A program made the position numbers and the translations under genes. This document shows positions 31,874-43,045 of a stretch of DNA of 64,000 bases, piece by piece. The stretch is taken from positions 35,109,956 through 35,173,955 of the forward strand of contig CM049318.1 of NCBI GenBank assembly GCA_026874595.1. Reading direction: 5' to 3'. The notes under the pieces are model-generated. The model did not search any database. It saw only the letters and a list, made by a program, of their open reading frames with translations, and was not told the origin of the DNA. This DNA comes from Sipunculus nudus. Its lineage: Eukaryota > Annelida > Sipuncula > Golfingiida > Sipunculidae. Numbering within the stretch: the first letter of the stretch is position 1; each line of letters opens with the position of its first letter.

Positions 31874-34626
31874 TATTGTAACAGTATGCATGTATTCTGT
31901 TGATAAAAAAAATAACATAGTGATCAATATATGATTATGTGGCTCGGATTTAATGTATTGGTATCGAGCTGAACCCATGCACTGGTTATAAAATGTATAT
32001 CAAACAGGAATATTTATATACTCTCATGTAGTTGATGTATATTCAAATACGTTTCATTTTATTTAACAATGTATAGAACTAGATATTATATGTCTCAATA
32101 CCAAGATAGATGTTTATATATTACAGTCAATGTGTAAAATAATTCAATTCATAAAGTATCTGAAAATCTCAGTCGATTTCCGAATTATCTGATGATCAAA
32201 CACTTATAAAATGACTGAAAATATCAGGCATTTTACAAACTGGCTGAAAAGCAGTCGGTTCATTTTGACATTGACTGAAACGATATTGACTACTTTGTTT
32301 CTTCATATCTTATTATTATTAAACAGACGGTGTTGTTTAGTATAACCAGCTAATTGTATGTAAATGCCTTTCTTTTTTTCCAGTTTAAATATACAAAGAA
32401 TACTGATTACGTAATAAGATTTAAGCACACAGACTGATGAGGGGCAACTAGAGAAATATAGTTGCAATATGATCAAATAATGTAATATGAATACTGTATG
32501 TTATACATTATATGGCTATATTTTTGATTTTGATAGAAAGAGAATCAAGTCAGATGGAAGCTGTTTTTTAGATAAAATACGCAAAGGCATTACAATGTGC
32601 AATAACACGTGGAATGAATGATGTAGATTGTAAAATGTTGATGGATAACGACAGTTACATGTTTTTGTTTTGATGTCAAATACATGCTTAAGATATTGTT
32701 ACGTCAGTTACAAAGGGTAGCGTATCCTCACAATTATACAAACTGTATTGGTTACGTTTAATATGTTTGTCATCCATATGCTTTGACTAGAGCCAAACTG
32801 TGATGGAGCTCGTAGTATTATATGTAATTTGATTAAAATCATGTGTTTTAAAATCATTGATTAAATCCTGATTTACATCAGTCCAGGTTTCCACTACTCT
32901 TTTGAGCTACTTGGGTAACCATTTCAGTATGCATTGATTAAAACTCGCATAGCAGCAGTTGCTTCAACAGTGCCGAAACCACTAGAGTCCCCATTGATCA
33001 GGGTTTAAGCATAATCATTATTTAAATAACAGTTTACAATACTTATCAGTAGTAATTTAAATGAGAATTATAAAATTGCCAATACAAATATATAAAAATA
33101 TAACTGATATTGTGGCTTCCATTGATAGTGTTTAAAGTGTATACTAAATATTCTGATTCATTCACATTCAAAATAATGTAGCTGTTTTTTTGTTTGTTTG
33201 CTCTTGCGCAATCCCTATTCGTTAAATATTTAAACATTTGCCTACACCTGTATATTACAAGTTAATTCGCTCTTATTTAAGCTCAAAGTCTGTGGAACAA
33301 CTGATATAGGTCACCTTGGAATTAAGAATATTATATGTATTATATATGCGCATTTTAAAATTAAAACAAAATATTTATATCATAGCTTTTAGCATTATAT
33401 TTAAATGAACGTCATTGGTGGTATATTTAACAGATTGTACAGTTTAACGTTTGATTAATTGCTAAAGCTGATTTAAATGGAAACATTTGAGTCAGTCTCA
33501 GAATAAAATATCCTGGTAAAATATTATTGTAATATTTAAAATAAAAATAAACACTCGTACCTTTTCTCTTTTGCCTGCAAGGAATATACACGTGTAGCAG
33601 CTCATAGCTCGATATTGTTAAAATGGCATGTAGACTGGTCCAAATAGTAGCGGAAAACTGTTTGTACCAGGATGGTTAATAATATATAATAGGAAATAGC
33701 TCGCTCGCTCGGAACAAGTAGCCTGCTGCAATCACTAAAACCACACAGTTCTGTTTGCTGAATGGATTTATGTTTGTGTAAATACGCCGGGGCCAGCTAT
33801 TATTCTCACTGATATCAGTAATTACTGCCTGAACAAGTCTGTACGTATTTACACAGCTGTTGAGCGCCTATGTTATGAGATGCAGTTGATAAGATAAAGT
33901 TATCTAAGGACGTGCTGATAAAGGGACCTATTCCCATAACCTTCGCAAACAATATTGCCTTTTTTCTTGTATATATATATATATATCCATTTGTATATAT
34001 CGATAATGTTTGAAAATGTATATTCCAGATATTAAAGGAAACAATGTATTTGATCAAGAACGTGTTTGTAAACAAAACAAATGTTGACACACGTGATATA
34101 CATATTATCTAAGTGGAGGTCGATAGAACACTCGTTGCAAAACTCTCCAATTGTATAGATGTGCCAAAGAATGCCCTTGTCAATTCGTGTTTATTGTTAA
34201 GGCAGGTCCTTACATGTTATCAACATATTGTTTGTTAGGAAACAAAACAACCTTTGTGTGTGTGAGAGATGTCTTTATTTTACCAGGATCTTGTATGACC
34301 GTTCCAAAGGATTACGTTTAGATTTTGAAGGTCAGACATGTGATAGGTCTCCTTTAAGTTCGGATATCGAGTATACATGCTGCCATCTGGTGTGAAATAA
34401 TGGAATTATTCCTAGGACACGTGTTATATGTGATATGCTAAGACACACGTGTAGGATGATCGTAGCTACATAAACTATAGCTCATTTTATTCGTCATCGA
34501 ATGCTCTTACTTCTTGAGGTAAAACCGTCTCATTCTGTGGTTTCCATTGTAACACAATTGGGGGGGGGGGCATAATGGAAATTTCACATTTTTTAAAAAA
34601 GTATTTTTGTTACTTCGCTATTTTTA

Positions 34627-36715
34627 AGTTAGCGAGGTCTAGTTTTTGGCAATATGTAAAGTTTAATTAGAATTTGTTCGGTTGTCTGAAGATTTTCGAA
34701 TATGACCACCCGGGGGCGCTGTACGACATTTTGGGTAAATTTCATTTATTATGGCCTAGAGGCCCGCATTTTGAAGTAATCACTTTGAAACTCGTACATA
34801 ATATGTTAAACAGAAATATCTCGAGAAAAACAAATTTACATGTTTTGAATATAGCCAGCAGAGGGCGCTGCAACTAAAGCAGGTCAAAGTATGATTTTGT
34901 TCTAATAGCTTCACAACTATAAAATATGTCATCATTTTTATTTCATAATCTGAAACTATTATCAATACTCTTATTCGTGGATACACTTGACCTAATTCTT
35001 CGGTGGCCATGGTGACCTATATTAAGTACAATTCTTGGCATTTTACCTTATCTTTTGAACTATGTCATTTTTTTACGCTAGAGGGATGTAGCTTTTTGCA
35101 TCAGGTAGAGTTCAGTCAGTGTTACAAGATTATATTGTAATGTTTGCAAGATGACCAACAGGGGGCGCTGCAGAAGCTTTTTGCGATATCTCACTAAATG
35201 ATGCCTTACATGCCTCAGGTTTGCAGCAATCATTTTCAAACTAATATATATTATGTTTTACAGTAATATCTACAAAAACAATTTTCATTTTCGGTATATG
35301 ACCTCCAGGGGGCACTGCATTGACAACATTGTAATATCACATTATTGTGTCATATCCGAAAAGCTACAAATGATATTATAATTTACATTACTGCACCTGA
35401 AACTAAAAAACATGGCCTTATCCTTCTGCAGATTTGGCCATATTTCGCCATAATCATGTTGACCTAATTTCGGATAAAAACTTATAAAACTTAGAAATAT
35501 TCAAATATTTCCATATCTGGCACAGGCCCACGTTTGATGCGATCGCTCTGAAACTTATACCAATGGTAAATATCTATTACCATCAGACCCCTTTGTTTCC
35601 TTTTTAAACATTGGGTTAAAGGTCATATGCCAAGGCCACAAACATGTCCTAATATCGTATTTCCTTCCTAATTTGTTTATAAATTATCGCATCCACATAT
35701 AAAATTGCTCGTTTTAGTCTCCTGTTCATTTTCATGATATCAAAGAATAATGTGACCTTGACCTATTTCTCTTGCAACTTCCGGCAAGCGCTCGACCTAT
35801 GGTCGTCTAATCTGTTTGCTGATGCTCTACTGGCCACAAAGTTTCAGCAATCGCTTTCAGACGTACAGAAAAAGGGTATAATTTAGTTAAACTCTGATCC
35901 TATTGTTTTTCGGCCATGATCAGTGAAAGGCAAGGTCAAGATCAACAGAAGTATACAAAACGGTTTTTTCTTCATATCTTTGGCACTATAAGTCGTATCT
36001 ACTTCAACAGCAGTTTATTTTAATCGTCATTCCAAGGCCTTTCTGATGATGTGTAGCTGACTCAAATTTTCTGTTACCATGGTAACGCCTTTTTGGGGAA
36101 TAATGATTCTATTTGAAAATCAATGGACTAATTTGTCTATTTTAACGCTAGAAAGATCTAGTGATTTGCATTAGGTAGCATACAATTAGAAATACAAGTT
36201 ATTATTAAAGTCTCGCAATATCTCGTAAAATATCTCGTCAAACTAAACATTTCGAGATTTCATTCATCTTACCCTGGAGGCCATATTGTGACAGGAATCT
36301 CTTTGGAACTGACATACTGTATGTCCTACATTAGTATCTCGAAATTGTTTTTTTTTTTATTCTTTGAATACGGCCACTAGAGGGCGCTGGATGTGAACCT
36401 CCCACACATATCATGTTTTGGCCATATCTCCAAAACCGTAAGCCTCAATTACATAACCTATAGCTTATTTTCTTCCTCTGAGTCTTTTCCATAACCTGAT
36501 GTACTCATCCTGTCACAACCGTGTGTCACTTTGTCAGTGTGTTTGTCTGTTCGTAAGTTGTCCATAAATTCGCCTGCTTGCTCTTGCGTCTCACATATAG
36601 CATTCTATAGGCCACAGTTTTAAAGAAATCCTTTTGAAACTAATATAACTTATGGTTGACTCTAATATCTCGAAAGGTATTTATCATTTTCCGAATATGG
36701 CCACTAGGAGGCCCT
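34627..36715 (+). repeat. Degenerate tandem repeat with CTCF-like sites, copy B
   Basis: Collinear with 13425-15512. The last site is altered at its core (GGAGGCCC for GGAGGCGC); the other five are unchanged. Confidence 0.65.
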
Positions 36716-38074
36716 TTACTCAAACCTCACCGACGTATCATGTTCTGGCCATATTTTCAAAAACTATAAACCTCCGTTACATAAACTATAGCTTATTTTC
36801 GTCAACTGGGTCTCTTCCATAACCTGAGTCATCTGGTCTCATTCTTGTGTCACCCTTGTAAGTATGTTTGTCTGTTTGTCAGTTACCCTAATTTTCACAT
36901 GCTTGCTGGTTCTTCCGTCTCACATATAGCATTGTACAGACCACAGCTTTGCAGAAATCCTTTTCAAACTGGTACAGCAGCTAGCCCGTATCAGTCGAAC
37001 TATGTTTATAATCCGCGCATGTGCTAAGACTGTCACAAATCCGGATTATTTATCGTACGTGATAGTCAAATACCAACATTTTCCCCACTCGTACCAGTAT
37101 AAACATCTCACAATATGCCTATACTCGCTCCCATAACGTGTAGATATTTCGTATGATAGGTATATTCTATACGTCTTGCATATCTTTCTAATCATTGTAC
37201 AGACGGGTGTATTTCCGCCAACTGTGCAACCTGGCTAACAGGCTGGTTAATGTACATTAATATGGGGGCGTCAATTCTTTAAATAGCCAATCATCCGTCC
37301 GTCATCTGTTTTCATTCCATACATTTCCGTGACTCAACGAGACGGCTCATGCTCCGTCATGTCTGAGATTCCGGTCAACAAACAGGTCGGGCGCAGGGGT
37401 TTTCAAGGTCGTTGTTTGGATAACGCTGACACATATGTCAAAAAATGCTTGTTTACCCGACGATGCACAGTCGCGTCACAGAACACATACTTGTTTTGAA
37501 TATTTACAAACGCACAACACCATGCATGCCATATAATCATGACGTTGAACCATGTCAATTTCGTTTTATTGATACATATAACACGACACATGTTTGCATG
37601 GATACCATATTGTATTGTGTTATGATACAGTACAAGGGATCCGCTTTTTTTGGTCCAGTAATCAACAATACATTCATGTATATGTCAAAACATAAACAGT
37701 TAAAAATAACATGTCAACCAGATCTATCTACGTTTTCACATTTCACAACGTCCAAACAATGACACCTTTAAATGTATCAGTATTAATCAAAGATATATGA
37801 TCCATAAACACGTATATATGACACGTATATATATATGAATATGCATATATTGTACAGCTTCAGTTTCTACAATCACATTAGCAACATGTGTAACACGTGT
37901 TACATTAATCCTCCCTGCGTCATCACAATTCTGTGTCGCTGTCTGTATCACTGTCTCCAAATATGTTGTTCCCATGATGCATAAAAGAAACAAATGATCC
38001 CTTTCCGGGCTATTCAGACCAATTCCCTTTTTATATCCTCACCGTATGTACCGCACCAAATGCCCGAATACTAA

Positions 38075-38260
38075 TCATGAATAGTCCTGTGCGCTTCTGT
38101 TGAAAACAGGTTGGTCGAAAAGGTTATAAAAATTATCGTATACCTCATGGATGCGTAAAGCGATAGCGTCACCTATTTCGTGCAGTTCTTGTATGGCGGC
38201 GCGAAGGACGTATACAGCACCACGGACTATTCTGTTGTCGACCATGTCTGTGATTGACAT
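38075..38260 (-). CDS. Small helical ORF, copy B (61 aa)
   Basis: Identical translation to 16873-17058, with the same TATA-like element upstream. Confidence 0.4.
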   Translation of the reverse strand: MSITDMVDNRIVRGAVYVLRAAIQELHEIGDAIALRIHEVYDNFYNLFDQPVFNRSAQDYS

Positions 38261-38381
38261 GACGTTTACTCTTCAGTGTGTCTTTATATTGTTATATATA
38301 AAATGTTATTTATCTATTTATACCTTTTGTTGATGACGCAACTCCAGCACAGACAGGAAACGTGGTATCACACGCACCAGT

Positions 38382-39350
38382 TTAACGAAAGAGAATTTTG
38401 GATGGATTGCTGAATAAACCAGCTGACGAGTTAGAAGACGTCGTGGTGACAGTCTTGTTAAATGGCGAAACGAAAGTCGTACTCGCGTTGAAAGGCTGAC
38501 TGAATATCGGACGTGACGTTTGTGGTGAACCAAATACCGTACTCGCGTTGAAAGGCTGACTGAATATTGGACGTGAAGTTTGTGGTGAACCAAATACCAA
38601 TGAAGGGAACGTCACAGCTGCGTTAGATGATGTACCCAATGTGGCACCTGCGTTCGATGATGTGTTGCGTGTCGCTTCAGTGTTGATAGGTGTACCCCAG
38701 GTGGAATTTGCATTACCAAAGGACGCATTCTGACCAAACGAAAATCCCGCCGTAGATTTACCATCACTAGCGAAGTTAAATGCAGGCGTAGTCTCTGGTT
38801 TATTTTCAGGTACGCGTGCGGGGCTATCAGCTACCCCTGGTTTTTTATCCAGTCTCATCGCCACGCAAATGTTTCCGATGTATTGTCCATCCACGGGGAA
38901 CTGACTGAATCCATCCCCATCTAAAATCCTCATTTCCACGTTACGCTTTTGGCACAGTTTTTGTGGCAGTAGTGCGATCAAGCGTGCTTTGATTAACTCT
39001 TGGGTGCTGGTGTCTTTTCGGGCGGCTCGGACCATGTCAGCCACAGTTGTGTTATTGCACACGAGTATCCGTTCGTCTTGGTAGTTGTACCTCACGGCGG
39101 GTGTCCCAACCAAAGGTTTGTCACCTCCATTACTCACGGGTACAATAACATCTGGCATGTGGCGGGGCTCGGCGTATACGAGAAACACGAAGAACTGGTC
39201 ATCGCAAGATAGCCATTTCATGTATTTAGCCTTGTAATAACAATCCTCCATTGTATAGTAAAACGATGACAGTCCTGCATTAACGACCATGTGTAACGTC
39301 GTTTCTTGTTGCACGGCCACGTTCTGCTCTTGAGTATCGTTTGCCATCAT
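38382..39350 (-). CDS. FG-repeat (nucleoporin-like) protein, copy B (322 aa)
   Basis: Same length and repeats as 17180-18148. Two N-terminal substitutions (H9Q, P14Q) distinguish it. The TATA-like box is conserved at about 39387-39396. Both copies look intact, unlike the zinc paralogues next to them. Confidence 0.75.
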   Translation of the reverse strand: MMANDTQEQNVAVQQETTLHMVVNAGLSSFYYTMEDCYYKAKYMKWLSCDDQFFVFLVYAEPRHMPDVIVPVSNGGDKPLVGTPAVRYNYQDERILVCNNTTVADMVRAARKDTSTQELIKARLIALLPQKLCQKRNVEMRILDGDGFSQFPVDGQYIGNICVAMRLDKKPGVADSPARVPENKPETTPAFNFASDGKSTAGFSFGQNASFGNANSTWGTPINTEATRNTSSNAGATLGTSSNAAVTFPSLVFGSPQTSRPIFSQPFNASTVFGSPQTSRPIFSQPFNASTTFVSPFNKTVTTTSSNSSAGLFSNPSKILFR

Positions 39351-39611
39351 GTTGCCAACTGTCTAGAGTGTAGACAAACGCACCATTATTATATATCTCT
39401 TACGCAGGCACGTGATCGGTATTGACAAATAGTTTGGTGTCACATGAACCCAATATTTGATAAACAGATTGTAAAGAAAACAACATGTATTGCTGGGATT
39501 AAAGGCATTTATAAAGATCGTCTGTGACGTCACACTTTCCATCAGCCAATCAAATCAAGGAACAGTACCTGTTCATGATAACAGAAGAAACTCACGTACA
39601 CAAAGCATGTA

Positions 39612-39685
39612 GTCCCTGTGGCGTAATCGGTTAGCGCGTCCGGCTGTTAATCGGGAGGTTGGTGGTTCGAACCCACCCAGGGACG
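39612..39685 (+). tRNA. tRNA-Asn (GTT), copy B
   Basis: Same as copy A except GCGC to GCGT in the D stem, giving a G-U pair. Fold otherwise intact. Confidence 0.93.
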
Positions 39686-39696
39686 TTATACATGTT

Positions 39697-40926
39697 TTAT
39701 GTCCCTATGCCACCCGTTCCTGTTTTTCTTCGTCCAGAGTCTTGCCTGCGAACAAACGGGGAGTAAGTGCACATGGTGCCAGACAGGTCCCTGAGTGGGT
39801 AGTCTTCGATGATGTACCCAAGCAACTTTGAAACCTGCCAAGCCGCCAACGATATCGTTGTCGCAGTGTCGGTTTGTATCTTAGCAACGTGCCCGCAGGC
39901 TCCGACATCAACATGTTTTAAAGACCCGTAAAACGTGACTGTCCCATCAGGATGCATTGACAAGTGCAAAACATGGTCAACGTCACAAATCCACCGTTCA
40001 TAGTGAAATATCGCGGTGACGCTGCGGTTTTCTCGTTGAGCAATCAACAGCAAAGCGTTGAGATTGCTACTCAGAAATTCGTCCTCCAACATGACTAGCA
40101 TACCCGGCACGTTTAACACTTTGTGACTTTCTGTCTCACTATCGTAACTTTCACGGGCACCCGTCTTCGCCTGTCGCACTGCCTGTTCTCCTACCATCTT
40201 GTGTTCACAAGACACAGCAGGAGGCCTCCATGGCGTGCAGATGAAGCGTACTTTCTGGTAATCGGATATCACGTTCTCCAGAAGCTGGCACAGTTCCACT
40301 GTTGTCAGGGAGATCGCGGTTTCGTGGTCAACCACAACGTCCCCCTTAAATGATTCGTTGTTCTTGTCTAAGCGGACGTGGAACGAGACTGTACCAAATG
40401 TGTCCATTGTGATATGCACAGATTCACCAAGTCCCTCATCAATGTCGTATATCCAGCCTGTAACACTGCCGCCTGCTTTTTGGGCCTCATTGAGTAACAG
40501 GTCTAAATATTTGGCAAGTTTTTTCCACACGAAAACCCAACCTCCGACGTGTACGTGCTCTTTGCCTTGTTCCAAAATTACAGTATCGCCTGGGACGGCC
40601 CACGGCCTCCATTTGAAACATTTGCCCTGCCCTATTTGATATGTTATAACCTTTGCGAACTGTTCCGTCAGTTCCGTCTCGTCACACGTGGGGCAGTACC
40701 ACTTGAATGTGACACGGTCGTCGGGGACTGTAATGCCCGGAGATGTTTGACATTTCTGGCACGCTCTCACAAGTAGGCGTTCTCGCCATTGCAATCCCAT
40801 CTCTCGCAACCTGTCCTGAAAGTACATCCCGTCTGACGGTTCGTATCTCCCCGGGTTGCGGGGCCGACCTGCGTCAGGACTCGGGATCTCCGGGGAACTG
40901 CATCGGTCTCCACATGTATTCCCCAT
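39697..40926 (-). CDS. Zinc-domain paralogue 1, copy B (409 aa)
   Basis: Member of a three-gene tandem family of unknown function. Residues near 35-60 begin the first domain (PSDGMYFQDRL, WRERLL), then CQKC and CPTC form a probable zinc-binding pair. Next come an ITYQIGQG-FKWRP segment, a helix-rich part and the HITMDTFGTVSFH strand motif. A second domain starts at NVPGMLVMLEDEF and repeats the pattern (LSMHPDGTVTFYG, LSGTM) but lacks the cysteines. TATATAAAA (40957-40965) is about 31 nt upstream of the ATG, preceded by GAGGAGACG, shared with paralogue 2. The ATG is chosen by alignment with paralogues and TATA spacing. Confidence 0.7.
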   Translation of the reverse strand: MGNTCGDRCSSPEIPSPDAGRPRNPGRYEPSDGMYFQDRLREMGLQWRERLLVRACQKCQTSPGITVPDDRVTFKWYCPTCDETELTEQFAKVITYQIGQGKCFKWRPWAVPGDTVILEQGKEHVHVGGWVFVWKKLAKYLDLLLNEAQKAGGSVTGWIYDIDEGLGESVHITMDTFGTVSFHVRLDKNNESFKGDVVVDHETAISLTTVELCQLLENVISDYQKVRFICTPWRPPAVSCEHKMVGEQAVRQAKTGARESYDSETESHKVLNVPGMLVMLEDEFLSSNLNALLLIAQRENRSVTAIFHYERWICDVDHVLHLSMHPDGTVTFYGSLKHVDVGACGHVAKIQTDTATTISLAAWQVSKLLGYIIEDYPLRDLSGTMCTYSPFVRRQDSGRRKTGTGGIGT

Positions 40927-41164
40927 CTTGTCTGAACGGCTGTGCCTGGAACGCCGTTTTATATACGTACCGTCTCCTCAGCAACCAGCACCTCCCCCCC
41001 CCCTTTGATACCCATGTGTGTTTGTTATTGTACGTGCCCCGTGTATCACCAGAACAGCGGGTGGCATGACGGATATATGTTTGTATATGTACAAACGTGT
41101 ACGGTACCTGCAGGTTCCGATAACACGTCCGGGGTATGAAATCATATGACAACATTCCGCGTTT

Positions 41165-42739
41165 TTAACTGACCTCATCCATCTGCCCTTCTTCGTACTT
41201 TTCAACCTCAGTTTTCTCAGGGAACAACCGAGGATAAGTGTACATCGTACCCGACAAATCTATCGGCGGGTAGTTACTGATCACACACTCCAGTAATGAT
41301 ACAACATCCCATGCCTTGAGCGGTATCGCATTCAAAGTGTCGGTTTGTATCATCGTCTGTATCTCGTCGCGGAAGTTGATATACAGCGTTTCCAAAGGTC
41401 CATAAAACGTTACGGTACCGTCTGGGTCCATCGAGATGTGAAGGTCGTGCACTTGATCATGGTTTATCCGATTATAGCGGAACACTGCGTTCATACGACA
41501 GTTTTCCTTTTGAGCGGCCAGGAGCAAAACGTCTAAATCGCCGGTCAGAATATTATCCTCCAACATGGCGAGCATTCCTGGTACTTGTACCTCGTCTTCT
41601 GTTACGAGCGTGACTTTGTCTTTGAAACGCAGATATGGTTTCCATCTAAGGTGTATCCACCAATCCCAGGGGGGTTTGCAGTATACCCAAATCGAGGTGT
41701 CGGTGCCATGCGGTAGGAAGCCGAAGGTTCTCTCACGTGTGAACAGATACTCCAACTCACTCTGGTCGCATATAGGGCAGTATTCCTGTACGCCATCAAA
41801 CACACTTTCGTAATCCGGGTTGCACGTCTTGCAGGGAATCACTATCATCTTCTCGCGGTCGTAAAACATATCATACCCTCGTACATTATCTCGAAAGAAC
41901 ATGCCGTCAGAAGGTATGACACCGTCTGATGGTCCGACCTCACTGTCAACACCAGCTTCAGTAGTATCACCCGTGTTCGCGTGGGCATGCTGCCCTGGGG
42001 ATTCCGTCACTGTGTCTACGATGTTGTCATAAGACACCGCCGGAGGTTTCTTGCCGTAAATGACTACATTCTGGTAATCGGTGATCACGTGTTCCAACAG
42101 CTGGAACAGTACTTCTGTCGTCAGCGATATCGCTTTCTCCTTGTGGACCGCCACCTGCATGGTGAAACACGCGTCGTCCTTGTTAATGCGGTCGAAGAAT
42201 GACACAGTGCCATACGGGTCCATCTGGATATGCAAGGACTCACAGATACCCTGAAAACGTGGGTATATCCAACCGGTCACGCTGCGGTTCGCTTTTTGAG
42301 CCTCGCATAGAATCATGTCGAGATGTCCAACCAGGGCCCGCAACACGGAACCGAAGCCTTCCACGTGGATTGTCTTGTCTCCGTGTCGAAACAACACTGT
42401 ATCTTCTGGACGTAACAACGGTCTCCACGTAAACGTTATCCCTTGCCCCAAATCGTAGGTTTTCTCGTTTGTGAACAGTGCCATCACTTCTGTCTCTTGA
42501 CACGTGGGGCAATATATCCTTGCATGGTCGTGGTTGGAACGGTAAAGGTAATCGTCTGCACACATTGAGCATTTGTCTACAATTATGTGTTGTTCCCGCC
42601 ACCTGACTCCCCTTTGTCGTAACACTTTACCAAAGAAAGCCCCGCCGGATGGCGCGAAACGGTAAGTGTTACCCGGAGGACCAGTGAAAATACTGATAAC
42701 CTCCTGGCGATGGCGTGTGTCTGCACGGAGGCCCCCCAT
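41165..42739 (-). CDS. Zinc-domain paralogue 2, copy B (524 aa)
   Basis: Unrecognised family built of two tandem copies of a ~230-residue domain. Domain 1: PSGGAFF (~30), C57/C60 (CSMC) with C77/C80 (CPTC), YDLGQGITFTWRP, HIQMDPYGTVSFF. Domain 2 from about 276: PSDGMFF, C303/C306 (CKTC) with C321/C324 (CPIC), ISMDPDGTVTFYG, YPPIDLSGTMYTYP. The two CxxC pairs per domain suggest a zinc ribbon-like fold. An acidic Pro/Thr/Gly linker (240-275) joins the domains. TATATAAA lies ~31-38 nt before the chosen ATG; an in-frame upstream start would sit on the TATA box itself. Genes 1-3 are head to tail, each with its own promoter region. Confidence 0.7.
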   Translation of the reverse strand: MGGLRADTRHRQEVISIFTGPPGNTYRFAPSGGAFFGKVLRQRGVRWREQHIIVDKCSMCADDYLYRSNHDHARIYCPTCQETEVMALFTNEKTYDLGQGITFTWRPLLRPEDTVLFRHGDKTIHVEGFGSVLRALVGHLDMILCEAQKANRSVTGWIYPRFQGICESLHIQMDPYGTVSFFDRINKDDACFTMQVAVHKEKAISLTTEVLFQLLEHVITDYQNVVIYGKKPPAVSYDNIVDTVTESPGQHAHANTGDTTEAGVDSEVGPSDGVIPSDGMFFRDNVRGYDMFYDREKMIVIPCKTCNPDYESVFDGVQEYCPICDQSELEYLFTRERTFGFLPHGTDTSIWVYCKPPWDWWIHLRWKPYLRFKDKVTLVTEDEVQVPGMLAMLEDNILTGDLDVLLLAAQKENCRMNAVFRYNRINHDQVHDLHISMDPDGTVTFYGPLETLYINFRDEIQTMIQTDTLNAIPLKAWDVVSLLECVISNYPPIDLSGTMYTYPRLFPEKTEVEKYEEGQMDEVS

Positions 42740-43045
42740 CGTATATGCCCAGCGCTGCCTGGGACAGCGTTTATATACGTGGCGTCTCCTCAACAACCCG
42801 CTCCACTCTCCAACTCAACATCACTGTCCCGCCGTCACTAAATATATAGACCTCGTCATATGTGAGTCACGTGCTCCAGAGTTGTTCCACATAATCTGCT
42901 GACACATGTGGTTCACGACACGTCTCAGATTACGCAAGGCCTCACCTTCACCTCCGATGAACCGTCTGCCGCATGCTGTGTAACATATGTCGTGTACACA
43001 AATGTGTACATTACATACTGGTTCCGATATGACTTCCCCCCGTGA

